DNA of 13,382 bases from Candolleomyces eurysporus (taxonomy: Eukaryota; Basidiomycota; Agaricomycetes; Agaricales; Psathyrellaceae), in NCBI GenBank assembly GCA_027579435.1, contig JANBPK010000468.1:1-13382 (forward strand), written 5' to 3'. How positions within the stretch are numbered: position 1 is the first letter of the stretch; every line of letters begins with the position of its first letter. Shown in pieces: positions 1-9,587 of this stretch. A program made the position numbers and the translations under genes. A model generated the notes under the pieces. That model was given only the letters and a program-made list of their open reading frames with translations. It was not told the DNA's origin and searched no databases.

Positions 1-1883
1 TGAGCATGGGATTTATCGCAGGAAAACTTAACCTTCTGTCATTCGGCAAACTTTAGGTTTGCTACCCTGCATATGCGATGCGAGCCACTGTCTTCGGGCC
101 TAAGTGAACGGCTTGCGTCTCTAAGGTAGCGCAACTGGGATTTTCCATCGAAGAAACGCATCCTTCGTTGAGCCATGGTACCACCAGGTAGGTAAACCCA
201 AACTTGATCTTGTCGAGAGGGGGTAGCTATAGGGAGAGGGAGATAAAGCCTCGATAACCAGAATTCACCCCTGAATTGCGATGAAGTTAGTTCAAAAGGC
301 AAGTTCGAGAAGTAGAGATTCGGAGCTCACAATAAGGATCTATCACTTGCCTGCGATTTTGAGAATAGATTTCCACTGTTCGACAGATAACGGCTTGTCA
401 GAGAGCCTGATTGAAAGTCAAGGACCCCGTTACTCTCTACAATACCAACAGATCTGTACAGGACTTCGTACTCACATAGGTGAACACATGACTTCCAAGA
501 GACAGTCGAGTTCAGCTGTCGTACATCCTGCAAGTTCTATCCAGAGACGTTCCTTCCTAAGCTACGGGAACTTGCGGGGATTGGAGCATGCCAGCAAAGG
601 CTTCAGACCAGACGCACAGTTGACACCTTGTAATTGGATAAACTGCATCCTCAATCTGGACAACACGGGTATGGTGAGTTAAACAAGGTTAAATTAAGGC
701 AACCAAGAACTATACTTTTAACGCGATCATATCGCCAATGGTGAAACCTCCCAGCGTCGGGTGATGGAATGGCTGTCCTTGCAGAGCAAAGCAGAAAAAA
801 AGAGGAGTATGAATAATCTTGTGGAGATGGCAGGTCTTTATTTCATGCCGACGTGAACAAAGAGCGGCGGCAAGTCAAAGAAGTCGACGACAAAGAAATT
901 TGAAAGTGTGTGGCACACACGCGGTGGGTTCCGTTGCAGTCGTAGCTGGAATATAAGGATCGCGTAAAGCGGACATTTCAAGCCTTAGCAAAGCATATGC
1001 CTCTTTTCAACAGACAGGCTTCCCGGTGCGGCCATGGACACAGCTGGGCTGCGAGACACAAAAGCCAATTTGAAGAACCATAGCGAAAGGGATCGGAAAC
1101 ACGGTCAGATTTACTTTGGAGACGATTGAGCGGCGACAAGATGAATGGAGCCAGCAGCATGACATTCGGTCTAGACGATTCGTGACGAGGTGAAGGGATT
1201 CGGGAAGGAACCGTCGAAACGAAGCCGCGTAGTTGCCACAGATTCCCCTCTTTGGCGAAGCCATCGGATCCAAGCACATGCAAGCTCCGCCGGTTGAGTG
1301 CGCGCCTTGATCAACGGAGACCTGGATGATCATTTCCACAGCTTTCCACCTATTCATCGCTCGAGCGCCCTGCGTGGTGACAGAATGTCATACCAAAGAT
1401 GACGGTGCGTTGCGCTGCTCAACCGTATTGGAGGGACGACTCATGCATCGGTTAGAATCGATGCCCCACTTGGATTCGCAATTGGCATCAGGATTCAGAG
1501 CTACGAACATTAGTGATAGGCTCATTTTGTCATTCACCTATACGTTGGAGACTGGTGGTGCTACGAGCCGCGTTCCAAAAAAGAGAAAGAATAAGTTATT
1601 CAAGTTGTTTTGGCGGCGGCAAATTGTTGCCTATCCGCTTCTCAATTTGGCTGATAGCTTCCCCAGTTCGAGCATTGTGTACCTCATACTGCTTACATGT
1701 CCACGTCTTCTATCCTCCTGCACCCCATGCCATCGGCCCCGTCTCAGCAAGCTTCCGGGCCTTCTCGCCAAGATGTCGGTGATCTCTCTTGGACAACCCA
1801 AGATAATGCCGAGGATACCTATTTTTATATTCAATTATCAAGGCAGACTCCTGTCTCTCGACAATCTTGTTTCTGTCCTGGCC

Positions 1884-1891
1884 TATAAGTA
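1884..1891 (+). promoter_or_regulatory. Possible TATA element upstream of AA9 gene
   Basis: TATAAGTA lies about 178 bases before the AA9 start codon. It is the best TATA-like string in the upstream stretch. The spacing would imply a fairly long 5' UTR, so the assignment is weak. Confidence 0.22.
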
Positions 1892-1931
1892 GGACCATGG
1901 GTGAGAACAGATTTAAGTTGTCTGGGATAAT

Positions 1932-1943
1932 CTCCGGGTGGAG
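1932..1943. promoter_or_regulatory. Possible paired Cre1/CreA sites before AA9 gene
   Basis: The 12 bases CTCCGGGTGGAG hold two abutting matches to the SYGGRG consensus of the fungal carbon catabolite repressor Cre1/CreA, in opposite orientations, about 126-137 bases before the AA9 start. Close pairs of such sites are the type generally reported as functional, and genes for cellulose-degrading enzymes are classic targets. The consensus is short and degenerate, so chance is a real possibility. Confidence 0.3.
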
Positions 1944-2068
1944 CACGGCTCATTAAAGCCATGGCCGGGCACCATAGTCTAAACGATTCTACCGGTTTCT
2001 GTGTCACTTCGACCACTGCGTTGGAACGATTAGCCTCTGGACGCCCTGACTAACACCACGACTCCTCG

Positions 2069-3283
2069 ATGCATATCTCTACCCTCTTCCTCCTGGCTCC
2101 TTTCCTTTTGAGTAGGGTTCGTGCCCATGGTGGAGTGACTAATTATGTTATCGACGGTGCGTTTCCGATTACTGTCTACCTTTCTCCTTAACCCTCATCG
2201 AAAATCTTTCGGCCATCTTCGTCTCTCCCTCACTCAATAGCTGTGGATTATCCGGGATACAATGCTTTTGAATCTTCAGAAGGGCAGGCAACAATTGCTC
2301 GTCCCTACCGTGAGCATGCTGCATCTTTTAGGTTGTCTGAATATTCTCTTATCCCTCGATGTTAGATACGATCGATCCTATCCTCGACCCGCTAGATCCG
2401 GTACGCCCTGATTAAAAACCCCACCNAATTAGAACGATACCTTAAACCAGCTACCCGCCTTCTATAGGCCATGTCATGTAACAACGACGGTGGTCCAGTG
2501 GGAGAAGGAGGAACGCAGTTGTCAGCAACAATCCAAGCAGGGACGAATATCACTGCGGTTTACGGGTACATGGTCTTCTACGGCTCTGAGAGCTCGCTGC
2601 AGGCTGACCTCGAGCCACGCACTTTGATAGTCTGTGGCTGCACCCTTATGGACCTGCGACCGTGTACATGGCACGATGCCCCGGGTCTTGTACAGAATCA
2701 ATTAGCAACGACTTGAAGTGGTTCAAGATCGACCATGCTGGTTTGCTCAGTGGGAATCTTGTGTACGTTGTTCCTGCTGAGTCTCCCTCCGTCCTTGACT
2801 AACCTCTATATAGGGACGGAGATTGGGGAAGTGGGGTCGTTTCCAAGACTGGTGTCTATACCGTTACCATCCCCGCAGCTCTTGCAGACGGAGAGTATCT
2901 CATCAGGGTACGCACGTCACTCAACCCTGTCCCGTCTGTTTATATTCCCGACTCGGAAATACTCACGAGGTTACCTGTTACTTAGCACGAACTCATTGCC
3001 ATCCACGCCTACTGGACCGGGCCTCAGTTCTACGTTGAATGCGCACAGCTCAAGGTCGTGGGAGGTGGAGGGAAGCTTCCGTTGGACGAATACCTCGTTA
3101 GCTTCCCAGGGGCGTATAAGGCGTCTGATCCGGGGTTCAACGTCGACCTGTATAGTCCTGAGGCACCGACAATTACGACCTATGAGCTACCTGGGCCTGG
3201 TACGTCCCTTGCTCTTCTCTCGAGGTCTTATCTGCTGAAATGGCTGACGGGTTGAATTAGCTGTGTGGACCGGGGAGGACTGA
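2069..3283 (+). CDS. AA9 lytic polysaccharide monooxygenase (former GH61), secreted
   Basis: Copper enzyme that oxidatively cleaves cellulose or related glucans outside the cell. Exons: 2069-2156, 2241-2309, 2366-2400, 2468-2565, 2631-2762, 2814-2907, 2986-3199, 3261-3283. All introns are GT..AG and all phases match; the spliced frame is 753 nt, 250 aa. Residues 1-19 form a signal peptide ending in VRA. Cleavage exposes His20 (HGGVTNYVIDA), the N-terminal His of the copper histidine brace. The second brace His is H101 in WLHPYGPATVYMARC, the family HxxGP motif. The axial Tyr is Y188 in GPQFYVECAQLKV with Q186, and H179 in ELIAIH fits the second-sphere His. The closing family motif DYLIxxPGxY appears as EYLVSFPGAY, followed by a short acidic tail. 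There is no CBM1 and no GPI signal. C1/C4 regioselectivity cannot be told. Intron 3 contains an N at 2426 without coding effect. Family assignment is secure; the 35-nt and 23-nt exons are the least certain borders. Confidence 0.95.
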
Positions 3284-4005
3284 AAACCGGTAGACATGAT
3301 CTACTCGTTTGTCACAAGGTTTTTTGACGTACATATGTGCTACAATTTCATCGCTTTCTTCAAACCGAATGGCCGAGGAAGGAAAGATTACTAGTTTTAG
3401 GAGTGCCGACCATTTGAACATACCCTATCCCTGGGGACACCTCTGACCACATGGTTTTTGGGGTTCAGTCCCGAATTCTTGACATACCTACCCCGAACCC
3501 ACACTCTTTACGCAATACAAATGCGCTTGGCGATAGATACAGTCACCAGGCGGCATTGAGAAGAGACCAACATGCCCTATCTTGTACACGATAACCTACC
3601 GTCAGTTCAACTATATGATCTCCTCATCTGATAACCGGAACTCCAGCCCACGTCAGCCCCGCAAATCTTAGTTCTGTCATAATGAAGCGCCCGGCCAAGT
3701 GTTTGTACATCTCGCCTTGGCAACAGACGGATTTTACTTCAATACGCCTCGTGAACATTACTGTTATTGATATATATTCGTGAACAGCACTGCTGCCTTT
3801 GTTCTTGTTCCATGACGCGGGAGGTAAATCAATCCATAGACCCGCCTACTGCCCCGTGTACTATGGAGTCAGCGCCGTGGGCTGATTCATACTTTCTACT
3901 CTGTTTGAAACCAAACATTATCGGAAGGATACACTACATAATAGCCAGACCGAGAAAAGGTAATCACTATTCGAACGACTTGAGACCTAAAGGGCCATCC
4001 CTCCA
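3284..4005. other. Convergent intergenic region
   Basis: This stretch lies between the stop codons of the AA9 gene (plus) and the subtilase gene (minus), so it should hold both 3' UTRs and terminators. I see no exon, repeat or RNA gene. An open frame starting at 3767 on the plus strand runs antisense into the subtilase 3' exons and looks like chance. Confidence 0.6.
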
Positions 4006-6634
4006 TCAAGGCTTTGAGTTTGTGATTCTGCAACGCTTCAGCCGAACCCTGTGCTCTTGCTCGCCATTTTTCAGCTTTCCGTCGGTAAATGGAACCTATG
4101 CGAGAATGTGCTCGATCAGCGTTCACGCAAAGACGCCACAAATGGACAAGCTCACTCACTTCCATTCCTTCGAAGCAGAGAGAAGTGGTCTTGTCCATGT
4201 CGTCCAGTGAGTTTGGGTGCGTTTTGGCTCTGTATATTTCGAGATCGACGAAAGGATAGGCGCTGATAGTTTGGAATCTATAGGTCAGAACGCCATATTA
4301 GCGTAAACGACAAGAAGCATGCATATGAGTTAGCTTTGACCGATACGCCATTGAAGAAAGTACCTCATTATCTGCCGTGCATCTGCCCATCTCGTCCACG
4401 GCGCAACGACGTCACCTCCAAACGAAAGGACTTCCTCTCTCATTGGCTCGGAGCTCGAGTCCCAGGAAAATACCGCGTTATAAGGAGGAATTGTGTTTAT
4501 ATGGGTCATTGAATTGACGTGATACTCCAACGTGGTTGTCAGGTGGGAAGGTCCCTGGATGAGGAAGTTGGGGGTCTCGTCTAGATCTAACGAGTGACAT
4601 CAGCTGATTTGTGGCGCCTCAAGAGGAGTTTTAAGCATACCGTCCCTTCTCATTCTGACTTGATCTTGCAGGCAGAGCCCCCTTAAGACGTCAGTCATCA
4701 TCCCAGGTGGTAGATTTTCGTGTAAAGAGATAATGTTCGCAATGATTCCGGATACCAGAGGTGCAGCCTGAGCAACATTCCATGAATGCTAGCCATAAGC
4801 ATAGAGGACTTTGAGAGCTTACAAATGACGTCCCAGTGTCTTGTTTATATGTCTAAATATAGCGATTAGATTCATTGACGGATTCTGCAATAATTCAAAC
4901 CTTACACGACCAGGAAATTCTTGATCACTAGGTATATTAGTGCAGCTTGTTACCCGTACGCCGGGTGCAAAGAAAGTGACACAACGCCCTACCGAGATCC
5001 GAATCAGCCTCACAGGAAATTCGCAAGTTCTATTTTGGTAACTCACCGTAATTCGAACCTTGTCTTGCTGCAGGTGGATCAGACTCNGGGGGGAGCAGGT
5101 TCGACCCATCGGTTGTTGAACACGTCAGTTGCACCAACAGTGATTACACCTGAGGCACTTCCAGGTGCAAACTCTGATGCGTCGGTGTCGTAGTTTCCCG
5201 CCGCAACCTGCAGTTCTCATGTCGTCAGGTAGAGAGGGACGACTGACTGGCCTGGAATACACACGACGACATGAACTTTGGCCGCCACCAACTATCAGAA
5301 AATTTGTATTCATGAGAAACGAGGAGTTGCGAAGAGAGGGATTATTCTACTCACCTGAGTCACAATATCGTTACATATGTCTGGTTTGTCGACTTCCCTT
5401 CTCCATCCCAAACTAATGTTCACAACCGAATTATGATGTGGGCTCCTTCCATGTCTCTCGAATACCTTCAGGATACAAGCCCCACTGTTCTCCTCGGTCA
5501 GACCAACAGTGACCACAGACTAGTGCATATTATGAACGAGTACTTACAATTCGGATCTTTTTCTGACTTTCACAGGTATGACAGTTGCATCCTTCGTGTT
5601 TCTCCCGCAGTCAGACTTTGAAGGAACGTCGTCCAGGGTCCACGTACCTTTGCTACTCCCCATCGAGTACCAGCTGCAATTCCACTGAGAGGCAATGTTA
5701 GATAAAAAATCATGAAAAACTGGTCTGCTTCCTCACGCAACAAATGTTCCATGCCCATCTTCGTCGTTGGTATCTTCGAGGTTCATCGGCTGCAACCGAC
5801 GTCCGAATTGATTCTATTGGATGTATGAAGTTATGGGGGGTGGTTCTCGCTTATAAGTGCGAAGTGACATGCTTACATTGTCGACAGCGCCTTAGTCGTA
5901 TAGTCAGTCATTCATGAGCATGGTCTCAGACAGTGCAAGATCGCTTACCAGTGTCTGATAAAGTAGAAATCAGTACGCAGTGGAAATTTTGACAGGAACG
6001 TTGAGCACCACCTACCAACGATATAGATATCAACATCTCTCCCCGTCTCTCTCTCGTTATCATACACGTACTTGAAATTCAAATTGTTTACGATTTCGGG
6101 ATCGGTCACGCTCGCCTGGGGATCGCGGCTCTGGAGTCGGGAAAGATTCCAACAAGCATCGCTGCAGCGTTCACCCCAGGAGAATGCATCCGTTCAGTTG
6201 ATTAATGGTAGATAGATATCTGAATGAAGAAGGCTTACCCTTGTTCCACGATCCTCCACAAAATCGCTTCAGTATCTTCGTTAATGTAAGAAACGTCCCG
6301 GCAGTCATTCAATTCCTTGAATACATCCAGTGAAAGTTCCGCTATTGATAAGGTATCCACAGTCAAACTGTTTTATTAAAGAAATCATCACGCAAGATTC
6401 ATACAAGTACGCACCGGCATAAGCGTTGATAAACCCAGGTGGAAACTGCTGGTACACTTTAAAGACGTTTTTCTTTTCGGAGCCTTCGGCTGCACGATTG
6501 AACTTGTTCTGGTGATTCTTGACGTGATCGCTGAGGTCGACCTCGTCCTTCAGTCGAATCATGTACTTTTTTGGTTCCACAGCTGTAGTATCTTCGTTGT
6601 CGTCGGCGAAAACGACACTGGTACCAATGTCCAT
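4006..6634 (-). CDS. Subtilisin-like serine protease (S8, proteinase K type) with I9 propeptide; 17 exons, frame broken at an N
   Basis: Endopeptidase of the subtilase family. Exons in transcript order: 6634-6415, 6341-6239, 6161-6016, 5954-5949, 5890-5877, 5813-5737, 5684-5648, 5591-5548, 5484-5355, 5291-5265, 5207-5047, 4988-4906, 4852-4823, 4767-4641, 4586-4364, 4277-4160, 4095-4006. Residues 23-110 form an I9 inhibitor propeptide (KKYMIRLKDEVDLSDH, then FPPGFINAYA). The catalytic triad is D157 (IYIVDTG), H184 (DEDGHGTFVAG) and S358 (DTGTSFAAPLVSG). The oxyanion Asn is N273 (VAAGN), and VVNISLG marks the substrate-binding strand. About 150 residues follow the Ser region (from TPNFLIQGPS) with no domain I can name. 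The model gives about 544 aa if the ambiguous base at 5087 is left out; as written, the exon is one base too long. No signal peptide is visible, and an in-frame TAG lies 27 bases before the ATG. That TAG could also be an intron acceptor, so an upstream exon is possible. The active site looks intact. Confidence 0.92.
5087..5093. other. Ambiguous base beside a 6-G run inside protease exon
   Basis: An N precedes six G (plus strand) within exon 11 of the subtilase. Upstream codons (ITVGATDVFNNRW) and downstream codons (ARQGSNYG) are both clearly subtilase-like but lie in frames that differ by one base. Dropping one position restores a continuous frame. A sequencing or assembly homopolymer error is more likely than a real mutation. 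Confidence 0.8.
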
Positions 6635-7419
6635 CTTGTCGGAACTTGAGGGTGGCTGCTAGTGAGATAAATGTTGGAAGGTTTTTTTTTTGATGGTTTA
6701 GATGAAGAATGTCAGTCAAGTATAAATATCCAATGCGAGTTCGCCCAGGGGCCAGAAGTCGTCCATCTCGACCTTCGAGAGGAGCCACTGGCTTGGCGAG
6801 ACAATCCCAACTGAGAGAGTGATGGCTATCACTTGAATGTACCACAGAAGATCCGACTTGAGTTTTGTGAGGTCGGGGTTTCTAAAAACGGGGAGACTAG
6901 GCCAGACCAGAAAAGAGAGTGAACAAGCAGGCTCTCAGTAGAACGATGAAGCTCCGGGTTCTCGGATTAGACTGGGCTATACAGCCATGTTAACTATGCG
7001 AAGGAGCGTCGCATTCAGAACCGTGCAGTGGGTGTAAAACAAAAGAAACCCTCGAAAGAACCACACAGATCTATTCGGCCGCTTCCGAATACCTTTTCCG
7101 CGTTTTATTCACTCGAGATGGTTCGAGATCGAACTCGACGCACTTCGATCCGTTCAAAGGATCCCTTTTCACAGGATCCACAAGACAATTTCAAATATCC
7201 ATTGAAAGCGTCTTCAAATCGTAAATGTACCAAGGAACTTGGAAAAGCTCCTTTGACAACGATCTCGAACGTCAGTAGGCTATAGCCAGGGTTGACGAGA
7301 CTGTGCACCTCTAAGATAAAACGTCTGAGGCTCAGAGAGCCAAGGCCAACTCGCAGAAACCTCTACAAGTTTAACAATCTCGCATTTGATCTGATCGTAG
7401 CGACATCTCATACACTGCA
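6635..7419. other. Divergent promoter region between protease and unknown gene
   Basis: These 785 bases separate the 5' ends of two divergently transcribed genes and so hold both promoters. A run of ten T lies near 6681-6690 and a TATA-like string at 6721-6728. Open frames here (for example 7028-7285) show no family resemblance and are taken as chance or UTR. No other structure is evident. Confidence 0.55.
6721..6728 (-). promoter_or_regulatory. Possible TATA box of protease gene
   Basis: The string reads TATTTATA on the minus strand (TATAAATA on plus) and lies about 87-94 bases before the proposed protease ATG, a usual distance for a fungal core promoter with a short leader. If real, it argues that the first exon begins close to 6634 and that no distant signal-peptide exon exists. 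Confidence 0.3.
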
Positions 7420-8498
7420 ATGGGCGCAGCCGTCTCAGCCTTCCGTAATGCCATCACTGAGCCCGACAAGGAGGCCAAAGCACGATTGCTAGAGCAGCTC
7501 GCTTTCTTGGTCAAGTCAGCCAATAGCAAGTTGGACAAATATCAGGGTGAGCTGGAAGAGTGAGCACATCTCCTTGCCCCTTCTGATAGTTGCCTCGTCT
7601 TCTGTTACTGACGATCCGCAGCATGTTTCAAGACCCCGAGAGTGTGCAGAAGAAAATGATCCCGGGTCTCCGAGCGATGCGGTGGGAAAGGGGATACCGG
7701 GTCAATGTCGATAACAAGACAAGCGAAGGAGGATTGAGCGAGGTCGTCGATTCGTTCTTTGGACTTGTACAGGATGGGGTGACGCCCACCGATAAGGATA
7801 CAAAGAATAAGGCCATTATTAATGGGTTCAAGGTACGCTCAGCCCCCCAACTCTGGCGCGTCCTTTGCTTTCCGTATCGCTCATTCACCATGCTGTGAGT
7901 TTTTAGAAAATTGTTTCAGGGGCTTTGACCGCGATACTTGGGAATAACCACGCTGGGGAACAAGAGGAACAGAAATTCTTCATTTTTATGGAGCACAATG
8001 CTATCATTCGAATTGATGTCAAGGTCAGTCACTATCTTCTCAAGGTGGTCTTCCGCTGATGTTCTACCAGATTTGGCGATACAACTTCAGTGGGAAAGGT
8101 GTAATGGCGAACGCCGAGAACGTATTTTGCTGTGCGTATGCCCCAGCCCGATCGGTGTTCAAGTCTACCTGAGCTGAGTTATTCCCTCTCTCATAGATAT
8201 TTTCTGCACCTCTGTCGTCGACTCCGCTAAACTCCAACGCGACGAACTCGTCTACTTACTAAGCGAGTACGCAGGAGATGAGGACGTCAACGCATACGTG
8301 GACCAGCTGCTGCAAGTTTGGACTTCCATTAACAAGATGCACTCGTTCGTCCAGACAAGAGCGTTCGAGCTCGCAGCTGCAAATTCTCACACGTTGGCGT
8401 TGCTCAGTCCCCCTAAAAACCATGAAGAAGAGGGCGAGGGACGGGTAGAAGGGAGGAAGTCGCTTTCGATGTCACCCGAAAGGAAGGAGCATTATTAG
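7420..8498 (+). CDS. Uncharacterised protein with N-myristoylation-type start
   Basis: Exons: 7420-7559, 7622-7832, 7907-8023, 8071-8131, 8197-8498. All introns are GT..AG with matching phases; 831 nt, 276 aa. The ATG was chosen because it begins MGAAVSAFR, with Gly2 and Ser6 as in N-myristoyltransferase substrates, which suggests membrane anchoring without a signal peptide. Residues 15-48 are rich in charged and Leu residues and look helical. The middle section has FFIFMEHNAIIRIDVKIWRY followed by NFSGKG and a hydrophobic stretch (VFCYIFCTSVVD), then ELVYLLSEYA. The C-terminal 35 residues or so are polar and low-complexity (EEEGEGR, KSLSMSPERK). No catalytic motif is seen. It resembles, from weak memory only, a family of uncharacterised mushroom proteins sometimes labelled delayed-type hypersensitivity antigen-related. 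It is divergent from the protease. Gene model is fairly sure, function unknown. Confidence 0.85.
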
Positions 8499-9587
8499 GA
8501 GGGTGTTTCTGCCAGCGTTTTTNCCCGGATGTCTATTGTTATACGCGATTGGTAAATAGCCAATAGTTCTTTCCTGACTGGCCGTATCCACGTATATCAA
8601 GAGAGACAGAGCGAGCTTGGTACGCTGACAGGTCTTGACAATTTGAACGGTTGGATGCCGAAGCTTGGTTTCTGACGGAGGCTGCTGGCAAACAAAACGG
8701 CGCTAATTGTAGTTCATGATCGGGACTTGGCGCCGGCACTACATATCTACTCTGGCTTTCGGCCTTTCGGTCTATTCGGAACGATTCCTTTATGACCAAG
8801 CCCAATTGGACTCGAAAAAAATTGAGAACCGCTCTACGTAGGAGTCAAGACTCCTCGACGTTGGAAATATTTCATAGTTGATTCAGCACAAGTCCTGCCT
8901 CGCTTCGCTACGGCTTCAGGATCCGAGACTACGACTAAAGTGTACTCGTGGAATGTTAGCTTGTGAAGTATATTTTTCGAGTTCTTCTTAAGATTTGTGT
9001 GCTTATGGACGTGCAGATCCTTAGCTTTTCGCAGTTGTTCTGGTCTCCCAGCCACTGCACGTGGCACTGTCCCAACGTACCTCTGACAGTTGCCTCTGAC
9101 GGCTGACATGAAATATGCAAAATGCCTGCGCTTATTTCGTTGCTAGGTGTAGTTGCGAAGCGTGCTCTAAAGCTCAAGCTTAGGTGCGCATCCCAAAGTA
9201 TATGCGCCTCGTAGTTCATCTCTTGGAGACAATGCCACAAAAGGCGCAATNAAAAAATGGGATTCGTGACGCACCTCTATGGCTGTGGAGTGAGGGTCAA
9301 AGCAAATAAAATTTGTTAGTCCGGGTCGGCGGTCAGATCTACAGAATGCAGAAGGACATGCTTAGAAAAGGCTGGTCGAAGAGAGAGCCGCCAAGGAATA
9401 AACAACTGTAACCGATCGAGGACATATCTTTATAGATACTAGGGGATAACAACTCTCGAAGTTAGGCCCCGTGACCGCTCAACTGTCATCTTTGCATCGA
9501 GTCCGACAACGATGCAAAGCGGAGTCCTTCCTAGTACCGAAGTAAGCAGTAACATCACACTCTCCTCTCTCTCTGGTGCCCTAGAGC
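8499..9587. other. Intergenic region, no gene seen
   Basis: This stretch lies between the 3' ends of the unknown gene (plus) and the CBM1 gene (minus). Ambiguous bases occur at 8523 and 9251, both by homopolymers. The small open frames on the minus strand (8539-8805, 8834-9109) carry no recognisable motif. A short perfect hairpin lies at 8840-8855. No tRNA or transposon signature was found. Confidence 0.5.
8840..8855. repeat. Short perfect inverted repeat
   Basis: AGGAGTC and GACTCCT flank a 2-base AA centre, giving a 7-bp perfect palindrome in non-coding DNA between two convergent genes. It could be a chance hairpin or a binding site. No poly-T tract or other terminator feature follows. Confidence 0.4.

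Larger units (their letters stand above)
1..2068. other. Gene-poor flank, no supported gene
   Basis: No coding exon can be supported here. The longest open frame (1326-1892, plus) has no recognisable domain, no plausible secretion signal and no family resemblance, and several overlapping frames on both strands are of similar length, as expected by chance. No tRNA, rRNA or transposon ends were seen. The last few hundred bases before 2069 must include the promoter of the AA9 gene. A partial or strongly intron-split gene in 1-1300 cannot be excluded by eye. Confidence 0.5.

Noticed and set aside
111..131. String CTCTAAGGTAGCG, resembling the conserved core of large-subunit rRNA
   Set aside because: The flanking bases do not match the rRNA on either side, so a 13-base coincidence is more likely.
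281..682. 133-codon open frame near the left end
   Set aside because: Its composition looks random and no motif was recognised.
1326..1892. 188-codon open frame on the plus strand
   Set aside because: It shows no domain, no biased codon pattern and no family resemblance, and competes with overlapping frames on both strands.
3896..4198. Separate minus-strand gene of 100 codons
   Set aside because: Its first residues are the continuation of the protease exon 4277-4160, and the rest is best explained by an unspliced 64-nt intron and 3' sequence.
3767..4210. 147-codon plus-strand open frame
   Set aside because: It is antisense to the last exons of the protease, which have clear family support.
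7028..7285. 85-codon frame upstream of the myristoyl-type gene
   Set aside because: No motif was seen, and its location fits the promoter or leader of the gene at 7420.
8539..9249. Overlapping minus-strand open frames in the 8.5-9.3 kb gap
   Set aside because: There are no recognisable domains, and I could not find splice borders that build a coherent protein.
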